This document shows positions 1 to 5,318 of a stretch of DNA of 5,318 nucleotides, piece after piece. Positions within the stretch are counted from its first letter, which is position 1. Each line of letters opens with the position of its first letter. Below the pieces are notes generated by a model, which saw only the letters and a program-made list of their open reading frames with translations, was not told the DNA's origin and ran no database searches. Made by a program: the position numbers and the translations under genes. Source of the DNA: Micrococcaceae bacterium (GTDB lineage Bacteria; Actinomycetota; Actinomycetes; Actinomycetales; Micrococcaceae). The stretch is from the NCBI GenBank assembly GCA_003486025.1, contig DNHA01000112.1, positions 1 to 5,318 of the forward strand. The letters are read 5' to 3'.

Positions 1-594
1 CAGAATTCCCAGTCCACCACCGTTAATGAAGGTCGCCAAAGTGGCCGTACCAACAAGCAATACCAATGCGGTTCGGATTCCGGACAGCATCACCGGAACC
101 GCAAGCGGCAGCTCCACCTTGAAGAGGACTGCCGATTGGCTCATTCCAATACCTCGCCCTGCTTCTACGAGCCGCTCATCAACTTGCTGCAAGCCGACAA
201 TGGTGTTTGAAAGGACCGGAAGAATCGCATAGATCACCAAAGAGACAATTGCGGTACCCGGGCCGAATCCCAGCCAGAAAGCCAGAAGCACGATCACACC
301 AATGGCCGGTGCAGCCTGGCCGAAGTTTGCAATAGCGCGCACCACGGGTGCCGCTTTGCGAAAAGCAGGACGGGTAAGAATGACACCCAGCGGAATCGCA
401 ATGATCAGAACTATCACCGCTGAAATCAACGTGATTTCCAGGTGCTCCTTCGTGTATCCCCAGATTGTTGCCGGATCCAGGGTTTGCCTTTCGGTCTCGG
501 TGAGGTTGGCATTAACCAGCCAAATCACCAAGATTCCGAAAGCTGCCGCGATACCTAACAGCTGGTAAATCAGTCCGCGTTTTTCTGCGTTCAC
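1..594 (-). CDS. Osmoprotectant (quaternary amine) ABC importer, permease subunit 2, partial (C-terminus beyond left edge)
   Basis: This is the inner-membrane permease of an OpuC/OsmVWXY-type importer for betaine-like solutes. The reading frame stays open from a GTG at 594-592 to the window edge, giving 198 visible codons. The protein starts MNAEKRGLIYQLLG, with a first membrane segment near residues 8-27 and an extracytoplasmic stretch near 28-50. More hydrophobic segments follow (about 54-73, 96-125 and 165-190). The EAA loop that docks on the ATPase lies at about 144-163 (EAGRGIGMSQS...KVELP) and is followed by the family-typical INGGGLG near 190-196. Family members usually run some 210-240 residues, so only a short C-terminal piece is missing. 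The start is supported by GGTGAG five bases upstream and by a GTGA overlap with the ATPase stop codon, which suggests translational coupling. It differs from the other permease in having a longer N-terminus, so the pair probably works as a heterodimer. The family assignment is firm; the exact substrate cannot be read from a permease. Confidence 0.9.
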   Translation of the reverse strand, partial: MNAEKRGLIYQLLGIAAAFGILVIWLVNANLTETERQTLDPATIWGYTKEHLEITLISAVIVLIIAIPLGVILTRPAFRKAAPVVRAIANFGQAAPAIGVIVLLAFWLGFGPGTAIVSLVIYAILPVLSNTIVGLQQVDERLVEAGRGIGMSQSAVLFKVELPLAVPVMLSGIRTALVLLVGTATLATFINGGGLGIL

Positions 595-1850
595 GAAGTC
601 TCACCGCCAGATTGCTGACTATCCAACTGGATATCGCGCAGGTTGATTGCACCGGAGTTCAACCCCACCGGGGCGTCATGATCCCCATCCATGCTGGAGT
701 TAGTGGCGGCGATGGCTTCCATCACCGTTTGTACGGTGATGATTCCCTTCAGGACGTCGCGGCGACCGGTGACCAGGGCAGACTCCGTGCTGGCAACAAG
801 CATGGTGTCCAACGCATCGTTGAGCGTTGCCTGCTCGCCAACTACCGGCAAATCCGGATCGTAAGTTCCATCAATGATTTCCGCACGAGAAAGCTGACGG
901 CGGTTCAGACGGCGCACCGGACGCCCTCGTGAATCGAGCACCACCACGTATTTGCGCCCGGCACCTTGCAATTGCGAAAGCACATCCGAGGCATTCTTTC
1001 CTGCGGTGGTAGTGATCGCCTCCGCGAGTTCCACCTCGTTCACGCGGGTCAGCGTCAGCTGCTTCAGTCCGGCACCGGAACCAATGAAGTTCTCTACGAA
1101 CTCGCTGGCCGGGTTAGCCAGGATACGTTCCGGGGAATCGTATTGCTCCAGTTGCGCGCCTTCGTTGAAGATCGCGATCCAGTCTCCAAGCTTCACAGCC
1201 TCATCGAAATCGTGGGTCACGCACACAATCGTTTTCTGTACCTCGGACTGAATGTTGAGCAGTTCATCCTGCAAGCGCTGACGGGTGATCGGGTCAACTG
1301 CGCCAAATGGCTCGTCCATCAGCAGCACCGGTGGGTCTGCCGCCAAGGCACGGGCAACGCCCACGCGCTGCTGCTGTCCACCGGAAAGCTCCTTCGGGAA
1401 GCGATCACGGTAAAGCTCAGGATCAAGCGAGACGAGTTCAAGCAGCTCATCTACGCGGGCCGCAATTTTTTCTTTGGACCAACCCAGCATTTTGGGCACC
1501 ATAGCGATATTAGTAGCCACGGTCATGTGCGGGAAGAGGCCGCCGGCCTGGATGACATACCCGATACGGCGGCGCAGTTCGTCGCCATCCATATCTGTCA
1601 CGTCTTCTCCGTTGATGATAATTTCGCCAGAGGTCGGCTCGATCAGCCGGTTAATCATTTTCAGCGTGGTGGTTTTGCCGCAGCCCGAGGGACCAACAAA
1701 CATCACGATGGAGCCCGCAGGGATCTCAAGGGTCAGGCCGCCAACCGCAGGTTTTTTCTGTCCCGGGTAAGTCTTGGTGACTTCCTGGAGCATGATCGAC
1801 GCTCCGGTGACATTCTGTTCGGTACTGGTTTCGACTTTATTTTCAGACAC
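591..1850 (-). CDS. opuCA: Osmoprotectant ABC importer ATP-binding protein with C-terminal CBS region (OpuCA/OsmV-like)
   Basis: This is the cytoplasmic ATPase that powers import of betaine-type compatible solutes through the two flanking permeases. Visible motifs are Walker A GPSGCGKTT (53-61), Q-loop Q101 in VIQAGGLFPH, signature LSGGQQQR (155-162), Walker B VLLMDEP (175-181) and the switch histidine H213. The D-loop region GAVDPITR (183-190) is typical of the OpuCA/OsmV clade rather than generic amino-acid transporters. Residues about 265-385 form a CBS-domain region; its second half (LPVVGEQATLNDALDTM, then LKGIITVQTVMEAI) is the clearer repeat. In this family the CBS pair is linked to ionic-strength sensing. 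A tail of about 33 residues follows (387-419), net acidic by my count. The GTG start overlaps the upstream permease by 8 bp and has GAGGT four bases before it. An ATG at codon 20 (1793-1791) with GGAG eight bases upstream is a credible alternative start giving 400 aa. All catalytic residues are intact. The symbol follows the Bacillus homologue. Confidence 0.93.
   Translation of the reverse strand: MSENKVETSTEQNVTGASIMLQEVTKTYPGQKKPAVGGLTLEIPAGSIVMFVGPSGCGKTTTLKMINRLIEPTSGEIIINGEDVTDMDGDELRRRIGYVIQAGGLFPHMTVATNIAMVPKMLGWSKEKIAARVDELLELVSLDPELYRDRFPKELSGGQQQRVGVARALAADPPVLLMDEPFGAVDPITRQRLQDELLNIQSEVQKTIVCVTHDFDEAVKLGDWIAIFNEGAQLEQYDSPERILANPASEFVENFIGSGAGLKQLTLTRVNEVELAEAITTTAGKNASDVLSQLQGAGRKYVVVLDSRGRPVRRLNRRQLSRAEIIDGTYDPDLPVVGEQATLNDALDTMLVASTESALVTGRRDVLKGIITVQTVMEAIAATNSSMDGDHDAPVGLNSGAINLRDIQLDSQQSGGETS
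600..605 (-). promoter_or_regulatory. Ribosome binding site of permease 2, inside the end of the ATPase gene
   Basis: GGTGAG on the minus strand sits five bases before the GTG at 594-592. The start overlaps the ATPase stop codon as GTGA (594-591), so ribosomes finishing the ATPase could reinitiate here. Confidence 0.5.
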
Positions 1851-2484
1851 GGATACCTCGCGGGATAGTCAGTCGGCCAACGCCGAGCAAGATCAAATCA
1901 AGAATGAGCGCCAAGATGACAACACCGACCACGCCGGTGACGACGGATTCTAAGGCGTTTGCACCACCCAGCCGGGATAGGCCCGAAAAGATATAACCGC
2001 CGAGTCCGGGTCCCAACGCGTAGGAGACAACGGCGGCCACACCCATAACCATCTGCGCTGAGATGCGCACGCCGGTTAAGATCACAGGCCAGGCCATGGG
2101 CAGTTCGACGGAGATCAGGGTTTTCATGCGGCTCATGCCGATGCCCTTCGCCGATTCAACGACCGTCGGTTCGATGTTGTTTAATCCCACGATGGCATTT
2201 CTCAGAATCGGAAGGGCAGCGAAGAACGTCACGACGATCACCGCTGGTAAAACACCAAAGCCGAAGGGAACGATAAGAAGACCGATCAGTGCAAAGGACG
2301 GGATGGTCAGCCCAATTGCACTAATGCCATTGGCCAATCCGGCCAATGATTTACTGCGATACACCAATACGGCGATCAGTACTGCAATGATTGTCGCCAA
2401 GACGAGACATTGGGCTACGAGCCACAAATGCTGCCAGGAGGCGAATAAGATTTGGCGATATCTTTCGCCGAAAAAGTCACCCAC
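1843..2484 (-). CDS. Osmoprotectant (quaternary amine) ABC importer, permease subunit 1 (OpuCB/OsmW-like)
   Basis: This is the first gene of the importer operon: a 213-residue integral membrane protein, the usual length for OpuCB-type permeases. Hydrophobic segments lie near residues 20-42, 52-73, 78-96, 132-155 and 180-203. The EAA loop, the contact site for the ATPase, is at about 110-129 (ESAKGIGMSRM...VELP). GPGLGGYIF (158-166) fills the place of the family's glycine-rich segment after the EAA loop. The start is a GTG at 2484-2482, preceded by AGGT with a six-base spacer. An in-frame TAA at 2505-2503 rules out a longer protein. An ATG two bases upstream (2486-2484) is out of frame and reads into an early stop, so it is not the start. 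The stop TGA (1845-1843) lies inside the start region of the ATPase gene, giving an 8-bp overlap. Membership of the BPD transporter permease family is clear; substrate choice rests with a binding protein not present here. Confidence 0.92.
   Translation of the reverse strand: MGDFFGERYRQILFASWQHLWLVAQCLVLATIIAVLIAVLVYRSKSLAGLANGISAIGLTIPSFALIGLLIVPFGFGVLPAVIVVTFFAALPILRNAIVGLNNIEPTVVESAKGIGMSRMKTLISVELPMAWPVILTGVRISAQMVMGVAAVVSYALGPGLGGYIFSGLSRLGGANALESVVTGVVGVVILALILDLILLGVGRLTIPRGIRV
1855..1859 (-). promoter_or_regulatory. Ribosome binding site of the importer ATPase, inside the end of permease 1
   Basis: GAGGT on the minus strand lies four bases before the GTG at 1850 and within the last codons of permease 1. 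A competing GGAG, eight bases before the ATG at 1793-1791, keeps the true start slightly open. Confidence 0.5.
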
Positions 2485-2486
2485 AT

Positions 2487-2700
2487 TAAGACCTGCTTCA
2501 CTTTAGTTTCGTATCATTCACTGAGCTGGAATAGGTACCTTAACTCAGCATTCGCCCCAAGTTTACCGGTCATAGCACTCATCATTCGGTATCGTTTCGA
2601 TAAATATTCAGCTGACTTGGTCGGATAGGAGTGTCGCTTTGTCCTCTCAGGATGACGCAACATGCTAGCCAAGACGGTGCGAATGTAGTGAGATAGAACC
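2487..2700. promoter_or_regulatory. Divergent intergenic region between the importer operon and the FAH-family gene
   Basis: These roughly 215 bases are visibly richer in A/T than the flanking genes and must hold the start signals for both directions. On the plus strand a weak promoter candidate for the FAH gene is TTGTCC (2639-2644), 16 bases, then CATGCT (2661-2666). I see no clearly better pair, nor a convincing one for the minus-strand operon. Short symmetric elements are TATCG-TTT-CGATA (2590-2602), AGGTACCT (2533-2540), and CTGAG (2521-2525) paired with CTCAG (2544-2548). GTTTCG occurs at 2506-2511 and again at 2594-2599, and ATCATTC at 2513-2519 and again at 2581-2587. Any of these could be operator halves. 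I see no riboswitch or tRNA, and the minus-strand frame crossing the region does not look like a gene. Confidence 0.45.
2491..2494 (-). promoter_or_regulatory. Ribosome binding site of permease 1
   Basis: On the minus strand AGGT sits six bases before GTG at 2484. The adjacent overlapping ATG (2486-2484) is out of frame, so this site decides in favour of the GTG start. The match to a full Shine-Dalgarno sequence is short. Confidence 0.5.
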
Positions 2701-3552
2701 ATGAAACTAGCTACCGTGCGATTGACCACCGAACCCGGACTAACAACGGCCGCCGTCATTGAAGATGGCAGACTGTACTACCTGGAAAACTTGTCGAACA
2801 TCCAGAAATTCCTACGGCTCGATGATCCAACCCAGCAAGAAGTTGTCGCACGGGCTTTAGTCGGTGATTCGATTGCGGAAGCCGAGGCGGACTACGCGCC
2901 ATTGATACCCAACCCAGCCAAGGTGTACTGCATAGGCCTGAACTACCGTAACCACATTGCCGAGGTCGGCGCGGAGGAACCAGAGTTCCCTACGGTTTTC
3001 GCAAAGTTCGCTTCCACGCTATGCGGAGCAAATGACACGGTGGAAATTCCTGCCGAGGACTACCGGATGGATTACGAAGGCGAGCTCGCCATCGTCATCG
3101 GTACCGCCGGCCGGCGCATTTCGGTCGAAGATGCGGCCGAACATATTGCTGGTTATGCTGTTTCCAACGACGTCTCCATGCGCGGCTTCCAGGGTCGAAC
3201 CACCGAGTGGCTGCAGGGCAAAGCGTGGGACAAATCTACTCCGGTGGGCCCGTGGTTGGTCACTGCCGATGAATTTAGCGCCGGCGCGAAGATCACCACC
3301 AAGGTCAACGGCGAGGTAGTTCAGGAAGACTCCACCGACGATCTGGTGTTCTCCGCAGCGGAGCTGGTTTCCTACCTATCGGTCATCAATGAGCTGCAGC
3401 CTGGCGATTTGATCCTGACCGGAACCCCGGCCGGGGTGGCCTTGGGGCGACGTGACGAGCATGGCCGCCGTCCGTGGCTGAAGGCCGGAGATTTGCTTGA
3501 AACTAGCATCGATGGCCTGGGCACTTCCACGATTAAGTTCGCTTCCGCATAG
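2701..3552 (+). CDS. Fumarylacetoacetate hydrolase (FAH) family protein
   Basis: This is a soluble cytoplasmic enzyme of the FAH superfamily, whose members use a divalent metal to hydrolyse, hydrate, isomerise or decarboxylate keto/enol carboxylic acids (for example fumarylpyruvate, 2-oxohept-3-ene-1,7-dioate or oxaloacetate). At 283 residues it has the usual length of the bacterial single-domain form. An N-terminal domain (MKLATVRL..., to about 70) precedes the catalytic fold. NYRNHIAE (81-88) carries the probable catalytic His85-Glu88 pair. DYEGELA (124-130) gives metal ligands Glu126 and Glu128, SNDVS gives Asp157, and QGKAWDKSTPVGPW (172-185) carries the conserved lysine Lys174. LILTGTPAGV (237-246) closes the active site. 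An in-frame TGA at 2689-2691 makes ATG 2701 the first possible start. The ribosome site is weak (GTGAG, eight bases upstream), so leaderless or weak initiation is possible. It is divergent from the importer operon and followed by a hairpin terminator, so probably monocistronic. The substrate cannot be decided from sequence or from these neighbours. Confidence 0.92.
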   Translation: MKLATVRLTTEPGLTTAAVIEDGRLYYLENLSNIQKFLRLDDPTQQEVVARALVGDSIAEAEADYAPLIPNPAKVYCIGLNYRNHIAEVGAEEPEFPTVFAKFASTLCGANDTVEIPAEDYRMDYEGELAIVIGTAGRRISVEDAAEHIAGYAVSNDVSMRGFQGRTTEWLQGKAWDKSTPVGPWLVTADEFSAGAKITTKVNGEVVQEDSTDDLVFSAAELVSYLSVINELQPGDLILTGTPAGVALGRRDEHGRRPWLKAGDLLETSIDGLGTSTIKFASA

Positions 3553-3562
3553 CTTCTAACCC

Positions 3563-3604
3563 TCAGGTATCCCCGCGTCAGCTTTTAGACGCGGGGATAC
3601 CTGA
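3563..3604 (+). terminator. Hairpin terminator after the FAH-family gene
   Basis: A perfect 17-bp inverted repeat has arms at 3563-3579 and 3588-3604 around an 8-base loop (AGCTTTTA). The core is CCCCGCGTC/GACGCGGGG. It begins 11 bases after the TAG stop. The sequence after it is only loosely T-rich (TTAATCGACTTTT) rather than a clean T run, which is common for terminators in actinobacteria. It separates the FAH gene from the symporter's own promoter region. Confidence 0.8.
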
Positions 3605-3646
3605 TTAATCGACTTTTCAGTCCGTCAATGCGACACGAAAGTGCGG

Positions 3647-3677
3647 TTGTGACTTGACTCTCAGCATCACGTATGAT
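3647..3677 (+). promoter_or_regulatory. Candidate promoter of the AGCS symporter
   Basis: TATGAT (3672-3677) is a good -10 match. The best-spaced -35 candidates are TTGTGA (3647-3652, 19-base spacer) or TGTGAC (3648-3653, 18-base spacer). TTGACT at 3654-3659 is a better hexamer but lies only 12 bases from the -10. Transcription would begin near 3684 and give a leader of about 60 bases. This is read by eye without scoring. Confidence 0.4.
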
Positions 3678-3711
3678 GACTCACAATGTCACTTCGAATG
3701 GCAGTCATCAT
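3673..3711. repeat. 9-bp inverted repeat overlapping the candidate -10 of the symporter promoter
   Basis: ATGATGACT (3673-3681) is matched exactly by AGTCATCAT (3703-3711) across a 21-base spacer. The left arm overlaps the TATGAT element and the right arm would lie in the leader. Such a position suits an operator bound by a dimer, or DNA looping over a short distance. If transcription starts upstream of the left arm, it could instead form an RNA hairpin. The match is exact; its function is inference. Confidence 0.45.
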
Positions 3712-3728
3712 CATCCATCACTCGCATC

Positions 3729-3734
3729 GAAGGA
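3729..3734 (+). promoter_or_regulatory. Ribosome binding site of the AGCS symporter
   Basis: GAAGGA lies 11 bases before ATG 3746, a rather long spacing. An in-frame TAG at 3737-3739 sits between the site and the start, so no earlier in-frame start is possible and the ATG at 3746 stands. Confidence 0.55.
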
Positions 3735-3745
3735 TCTAGAAACTC

Positions 3746-5260
3746 ATGGACGATTTGGGAACACTCTTCGGAGATATCTCCTCGGTTATTTGGGGGCCGT
3801 TTGTCCTCATCCCGTTGCTCTTAGGCACCGGGTTGTATTTGACCATCCGCTTAGGCGGTTTGCAGTTCATCAAGCTCGCGGCGGCGCTTCGTCTGGGCCT
3901 GTTCAAGCGCAAAGATGCCGAAGCTGAAGGCGATATTTCACAGTTTCAGGCATTGACCACAGCATTGGCCGCAACCGTCGGTACCGGTAACATCGTGGGT
4001 GTTGCTACCGCCATCGGCATCGGTGGACCGGGCGCACTATTCTGGATGTGGGTCACCGGCCTACTCGGTATGGCATCAAAGTACACCGAGGCCTACCTGG
4101 GCGTGCGTTTCCGTGGAACTGACGCCGCTGGCGAAAAATCCGGCGGCCCGCAGTACTACCTGGAACGCGGCATCAAGGGTCCTTTCGGAAAGTTCTTGGC
4201 ACTGTTCTTCGCCATCGCCGCGACCCTGGCCTGCTTCGGCATTGGTAACATGACTCAGGGCAACTCGATCGCGATTAACCTTGAGAACTCATTCAACGTC
4301 ACCCCTTGGGTAACCGGCGTGGTTCTGACCGTACTATCGATCGCTGTTCTTGTCGGTGGCATCAAGTCCATCGGTCGCGTTACCGCTGGCTTCGTTCCAG
4401 TGATGATCGTCTTCTACGTTGCAGCTTCGATCTATATCCTGATCGCCAACGTAGGTGGAATCCCTTCCGCAATCAGTGAGATCTTCACCGATGCTTTCAC
4501 CGGCACCTCCGCTGTCGGCGGCTTCGTCGGTTCGGCAATCATCATCGCCGTTCAGTACGGTGTTGCTCGCGGCATCTTCTCCAACGAGTCCGGCATGGGT
4601 TCGGCTGCTATCGCTGCAGCTTCGGCGCAGACTACCCACCCGGTCCGCCAGGGCTTGGTCTCCATGACCCAGACCTTCATTGACACCATCATCGTGGTTA
4701 CCTGCACCGGTCTGGTGATCATCACCACCGGTTCCTGGAAGATGGTCGATGAGGCAACAGGCGAGCAGATCTCCGCTGCACTGATGACAGGCGCAGCCTT
4801 CACTAACGGCCTGCCAGGTGAATGGGGCCACTGGATCGTCACCATCGGCTTGGTCATGTTCGCTTTCTCCACCATCCTCGGCTGGTGCTACTACGGTGAA
4901 CGGAATATCGAGCGCCTGTTCGGCCGCAAGCTGGTCATGCCATTCCGCATCGTCTTCTCGCTGGTCGTTTACGTAGGCTGCACCACCGAGCTGACCGCTG
5001 TCTGGAACTTCTCGGACATGATGAACGGTTTGATGGCACTGCCGAACTTGATCGGTCTGCTGATTCTCTCCGGCATGGTGGCTCGTGAAACCCGCTGGTA
5101 CCTGAAGAATGATCCGAAGCTGGAAGCCAACAAGGCTGACATCGAGGACTTCATGTCGGGCCGTCCAGGCTGGGCAGAATGGAAGGCCGGTGACGTGATT
5201 GGCTCTTCGAAGAACCGTGGCGCTCACCAGGTTGCGCAGGATCCGGATCCAATCCGGTAG
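3746..5260 (+). CDS. Alanine/glycine:cation symporter family protein (AGCS)
   Basis: This is a secondary transporter of the inner membrane that takes up alanine or glycine, usually with Na+. The 504-residue length is within the usual AGCS range, and it is complete from an N-terminal IWGPFVLIPLLLGTGLYLTI helix (15-34). Roughly ten to eleven membrane segments follow, near 68-90, 94-115, 148-170, 186-206, 214-236, 257-275, 305-328, 361-383, 397-415 and 427-446. Diagnostic motifs are ALAATVGTGNIVGVATAI (73-90), the family signature GGPGALFWMW (93-102), GGPQYYLERG (133-142), RGIFSNESGMGSAA (275-288) and GWCYYGERNIERLFG (379-393). The last 55 or so residues (450-504) form a hydrophilic cytoplasmic tail rich in charged residues. 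The start follows an in-frame TAG at 3737-3739 and a GAAGGA site. The upstream terminator and its own candidate promoter suggest an independent transcription unit. The family is certain; alanine versus glycine preference, and Na+ versus H+ coupling, are inferred from the family only. Confidence 0.95.
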   Translation: MDDLGTLFGDISSVIWGPFVLIPLLLGTGLYLTIRLGGLQFIKLAAALRLGLFKRKDAEAEGDISQFQALTTALAATVGTGNIVGVATAIGIGGPGALFWMWVTGLLGMASKYTEAYLGVRFRGTDAAGEKSGGPQYYLERGIKGPFGKFLALFFAIAATLACFGIGNMTQGNSIAINLENSFNVTPWVTGVVLTVLSIAVLVGGIKSIGRVTAGFVPVMIVFYVAASIYILIANVGGIPSAISEIFTDAFTGTSAVGGFVGSAIIIAVQYGVARGIFSNESGMGSAAIAAASAQTTHPVRQGLVSMTQTFIDTIIVVTCTGLVIITTGSWKMVDEATGEQISAALMTGAAFTNGLPGEWGHWIVTIGLVMFAFSTILGWCYYGERNIERLFGRKLVMPFRIVFSLVVYVGCTTELTAVWNFSDMMNGLMALPNLIGLLILSGMVARETRWYLKNDPKLEANKADIEDFMSGRPGWAEWKAGDVIGSSKNRGAHQVAQDPDPIR

Positions 5261-5286
5261 GCTCCTGATGCACTCCCGATAATTAA

Positions 5287-5318
5287 CGCCGATGGCGGCG
5301 ATGGCAACCTTGCAGGTT
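5287..5318 (+). terminator. Possible hairpin after the symporter gene, cut by the window end
   Basis: The stretch starts 27 bases after the symporter stop. AACCT (5306-5310), a TGC loop, then AGGTT (5314-5318) form a 5-bp stem that ends exactly at the window edge. The bases before it (GGCGGCGATGGC, 5294-5305) would extend the stem if the sequence beyond the edge continues GCCATCGCC. That would make a strong GC-rich terminator. The smaller CGCC-GAT-GGCG (5288-5298) hairpin is also possible. Only half can be seen. Confidence 0.35.

Noticed and set aside
26..568. Two plus-strand frames (26-232 and 302-568) opposite the left-edge permease
   Set aside because: The minus strand encodes a clear ABC permease with an EAA loop through this whole stretch, so both are shadows.
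966..1868. Open frame of 300 codons on the plus strand opposite the importer ATPase
   Set aside because: It lies almost wholly antisense to a gene with all ABC motifs intact. Its translation has no recognisable domain and the composition expected of a shadow frame.
2328..2348. CATTGGCC-AATCC-GGCCAATG inverted repeat (8-bp arms) inside permease 1
   Set aside because: It lies in a coding region and arises from repeated Leu-Ala codons (LAGLA). Arms of this size with a short loop are expected about once by chance in a window this long.
2514..2759. Minus-strand frame of 81 codons spanning the divergent intergenic region
   Set aside because: It runs through the start of the FAH gene, ends before the importer operon, has no recognisable domain, and would fill the only space for two promoters.
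3654..3677. TTGACT with TATGAT as a textbook promoter
   Set aside because: The spacer is only 12 bases, too short for a normal sigma-70-type promoter, so a pair with an earlier -35 is preferred.
3647..3686. TTGTGA...TCACAA as a CRP-type site
   Set aside because: The halves are 28 bases apart, whereas CRP-type sites have about six bases between TGTGA and TCACA.
3673..3927. Plus-strand frame of 84 codons starting in the symporter promoter region
   Set aside because: It begins inside the candidate -10 and overlaps the symporter's first 60 codons in another frame. No family resemblance or ribosome site supports it.
4334..5227. Open frame of 297 codons on the minus strand opposite the symporter
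   Set aside because: It is antisense to the conserved AGCS gene. Its product is very rich in D, G, H and E, as expected from the reverse strand of membrane-protein codons, and it resembles no family I know.

Overview
The window looks like ordinary chromosomal DNA from a moderately GC-rich actinobacterium. My best guess is the Micrococcaceae (Arthrobacter/Glutamicibacter type). This is inferred from G/C-leaning third codon positions, overlapping genes with GTG starts, and the style of the proteins; no rRNA or other marker gene is present to prove it.

Left part (1-2486, minus strand): a tightly packed operon for an OpuC/OsmVWXY-type osmoprotectant (quaternary amine) ABC importer. Read in the direction of transcription it holds a 213-aa permease, a 419-aa ATPase with a C-terminal CBS region, and a second permease cut by the left window edge after 198 codons. 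Each downstream gene overlaps the one before it (8 bp, then 4 bp), and all three start with GTG. No substrate-binding protein gene is visible; it would be expected beyond the left edge. The transporter should move compatible solutes such as glycine betaine, choline or proline betaine, with the CBS region as the likely sensor of ionic strength.

Middle (2487-2700): a divergent intergenic region with short dyads and no convincing strong promoter. It is followed on the plus strand by a 283-aa fumarylacetoacetate-hydrolase (FAH) family enzyme (2701-3552). This gene closes with a perfect 17-bp-stem hairpin at 3563-3604, probably its terminator.

Right part (3605-5318): a 141-bp upstream region with a candidate promoter and a 9-bp inverted repeat overlapping its -10 element. 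It is followed by a full-length 504-aa alanine/glycine:cation symporter (AGCS family, 3746-5260). The last 58 bp hold the first half of what may be another hairpin terminator, cut by the window end.

The three transcription units do not form an obvious single pathway. Two of them import small solutes (osmoprotectants; Na+-coupled alanine/glycine), and the FAH enzyme probably acts on a carboxylated keto/enol intermediate of catabolism. I found no CRISPR array, mobile element, tRNA, rRNA or recognisable riboswitch, and nothing that supports a new defence or mobile system. The points worth a second look are regulatory and structural details.
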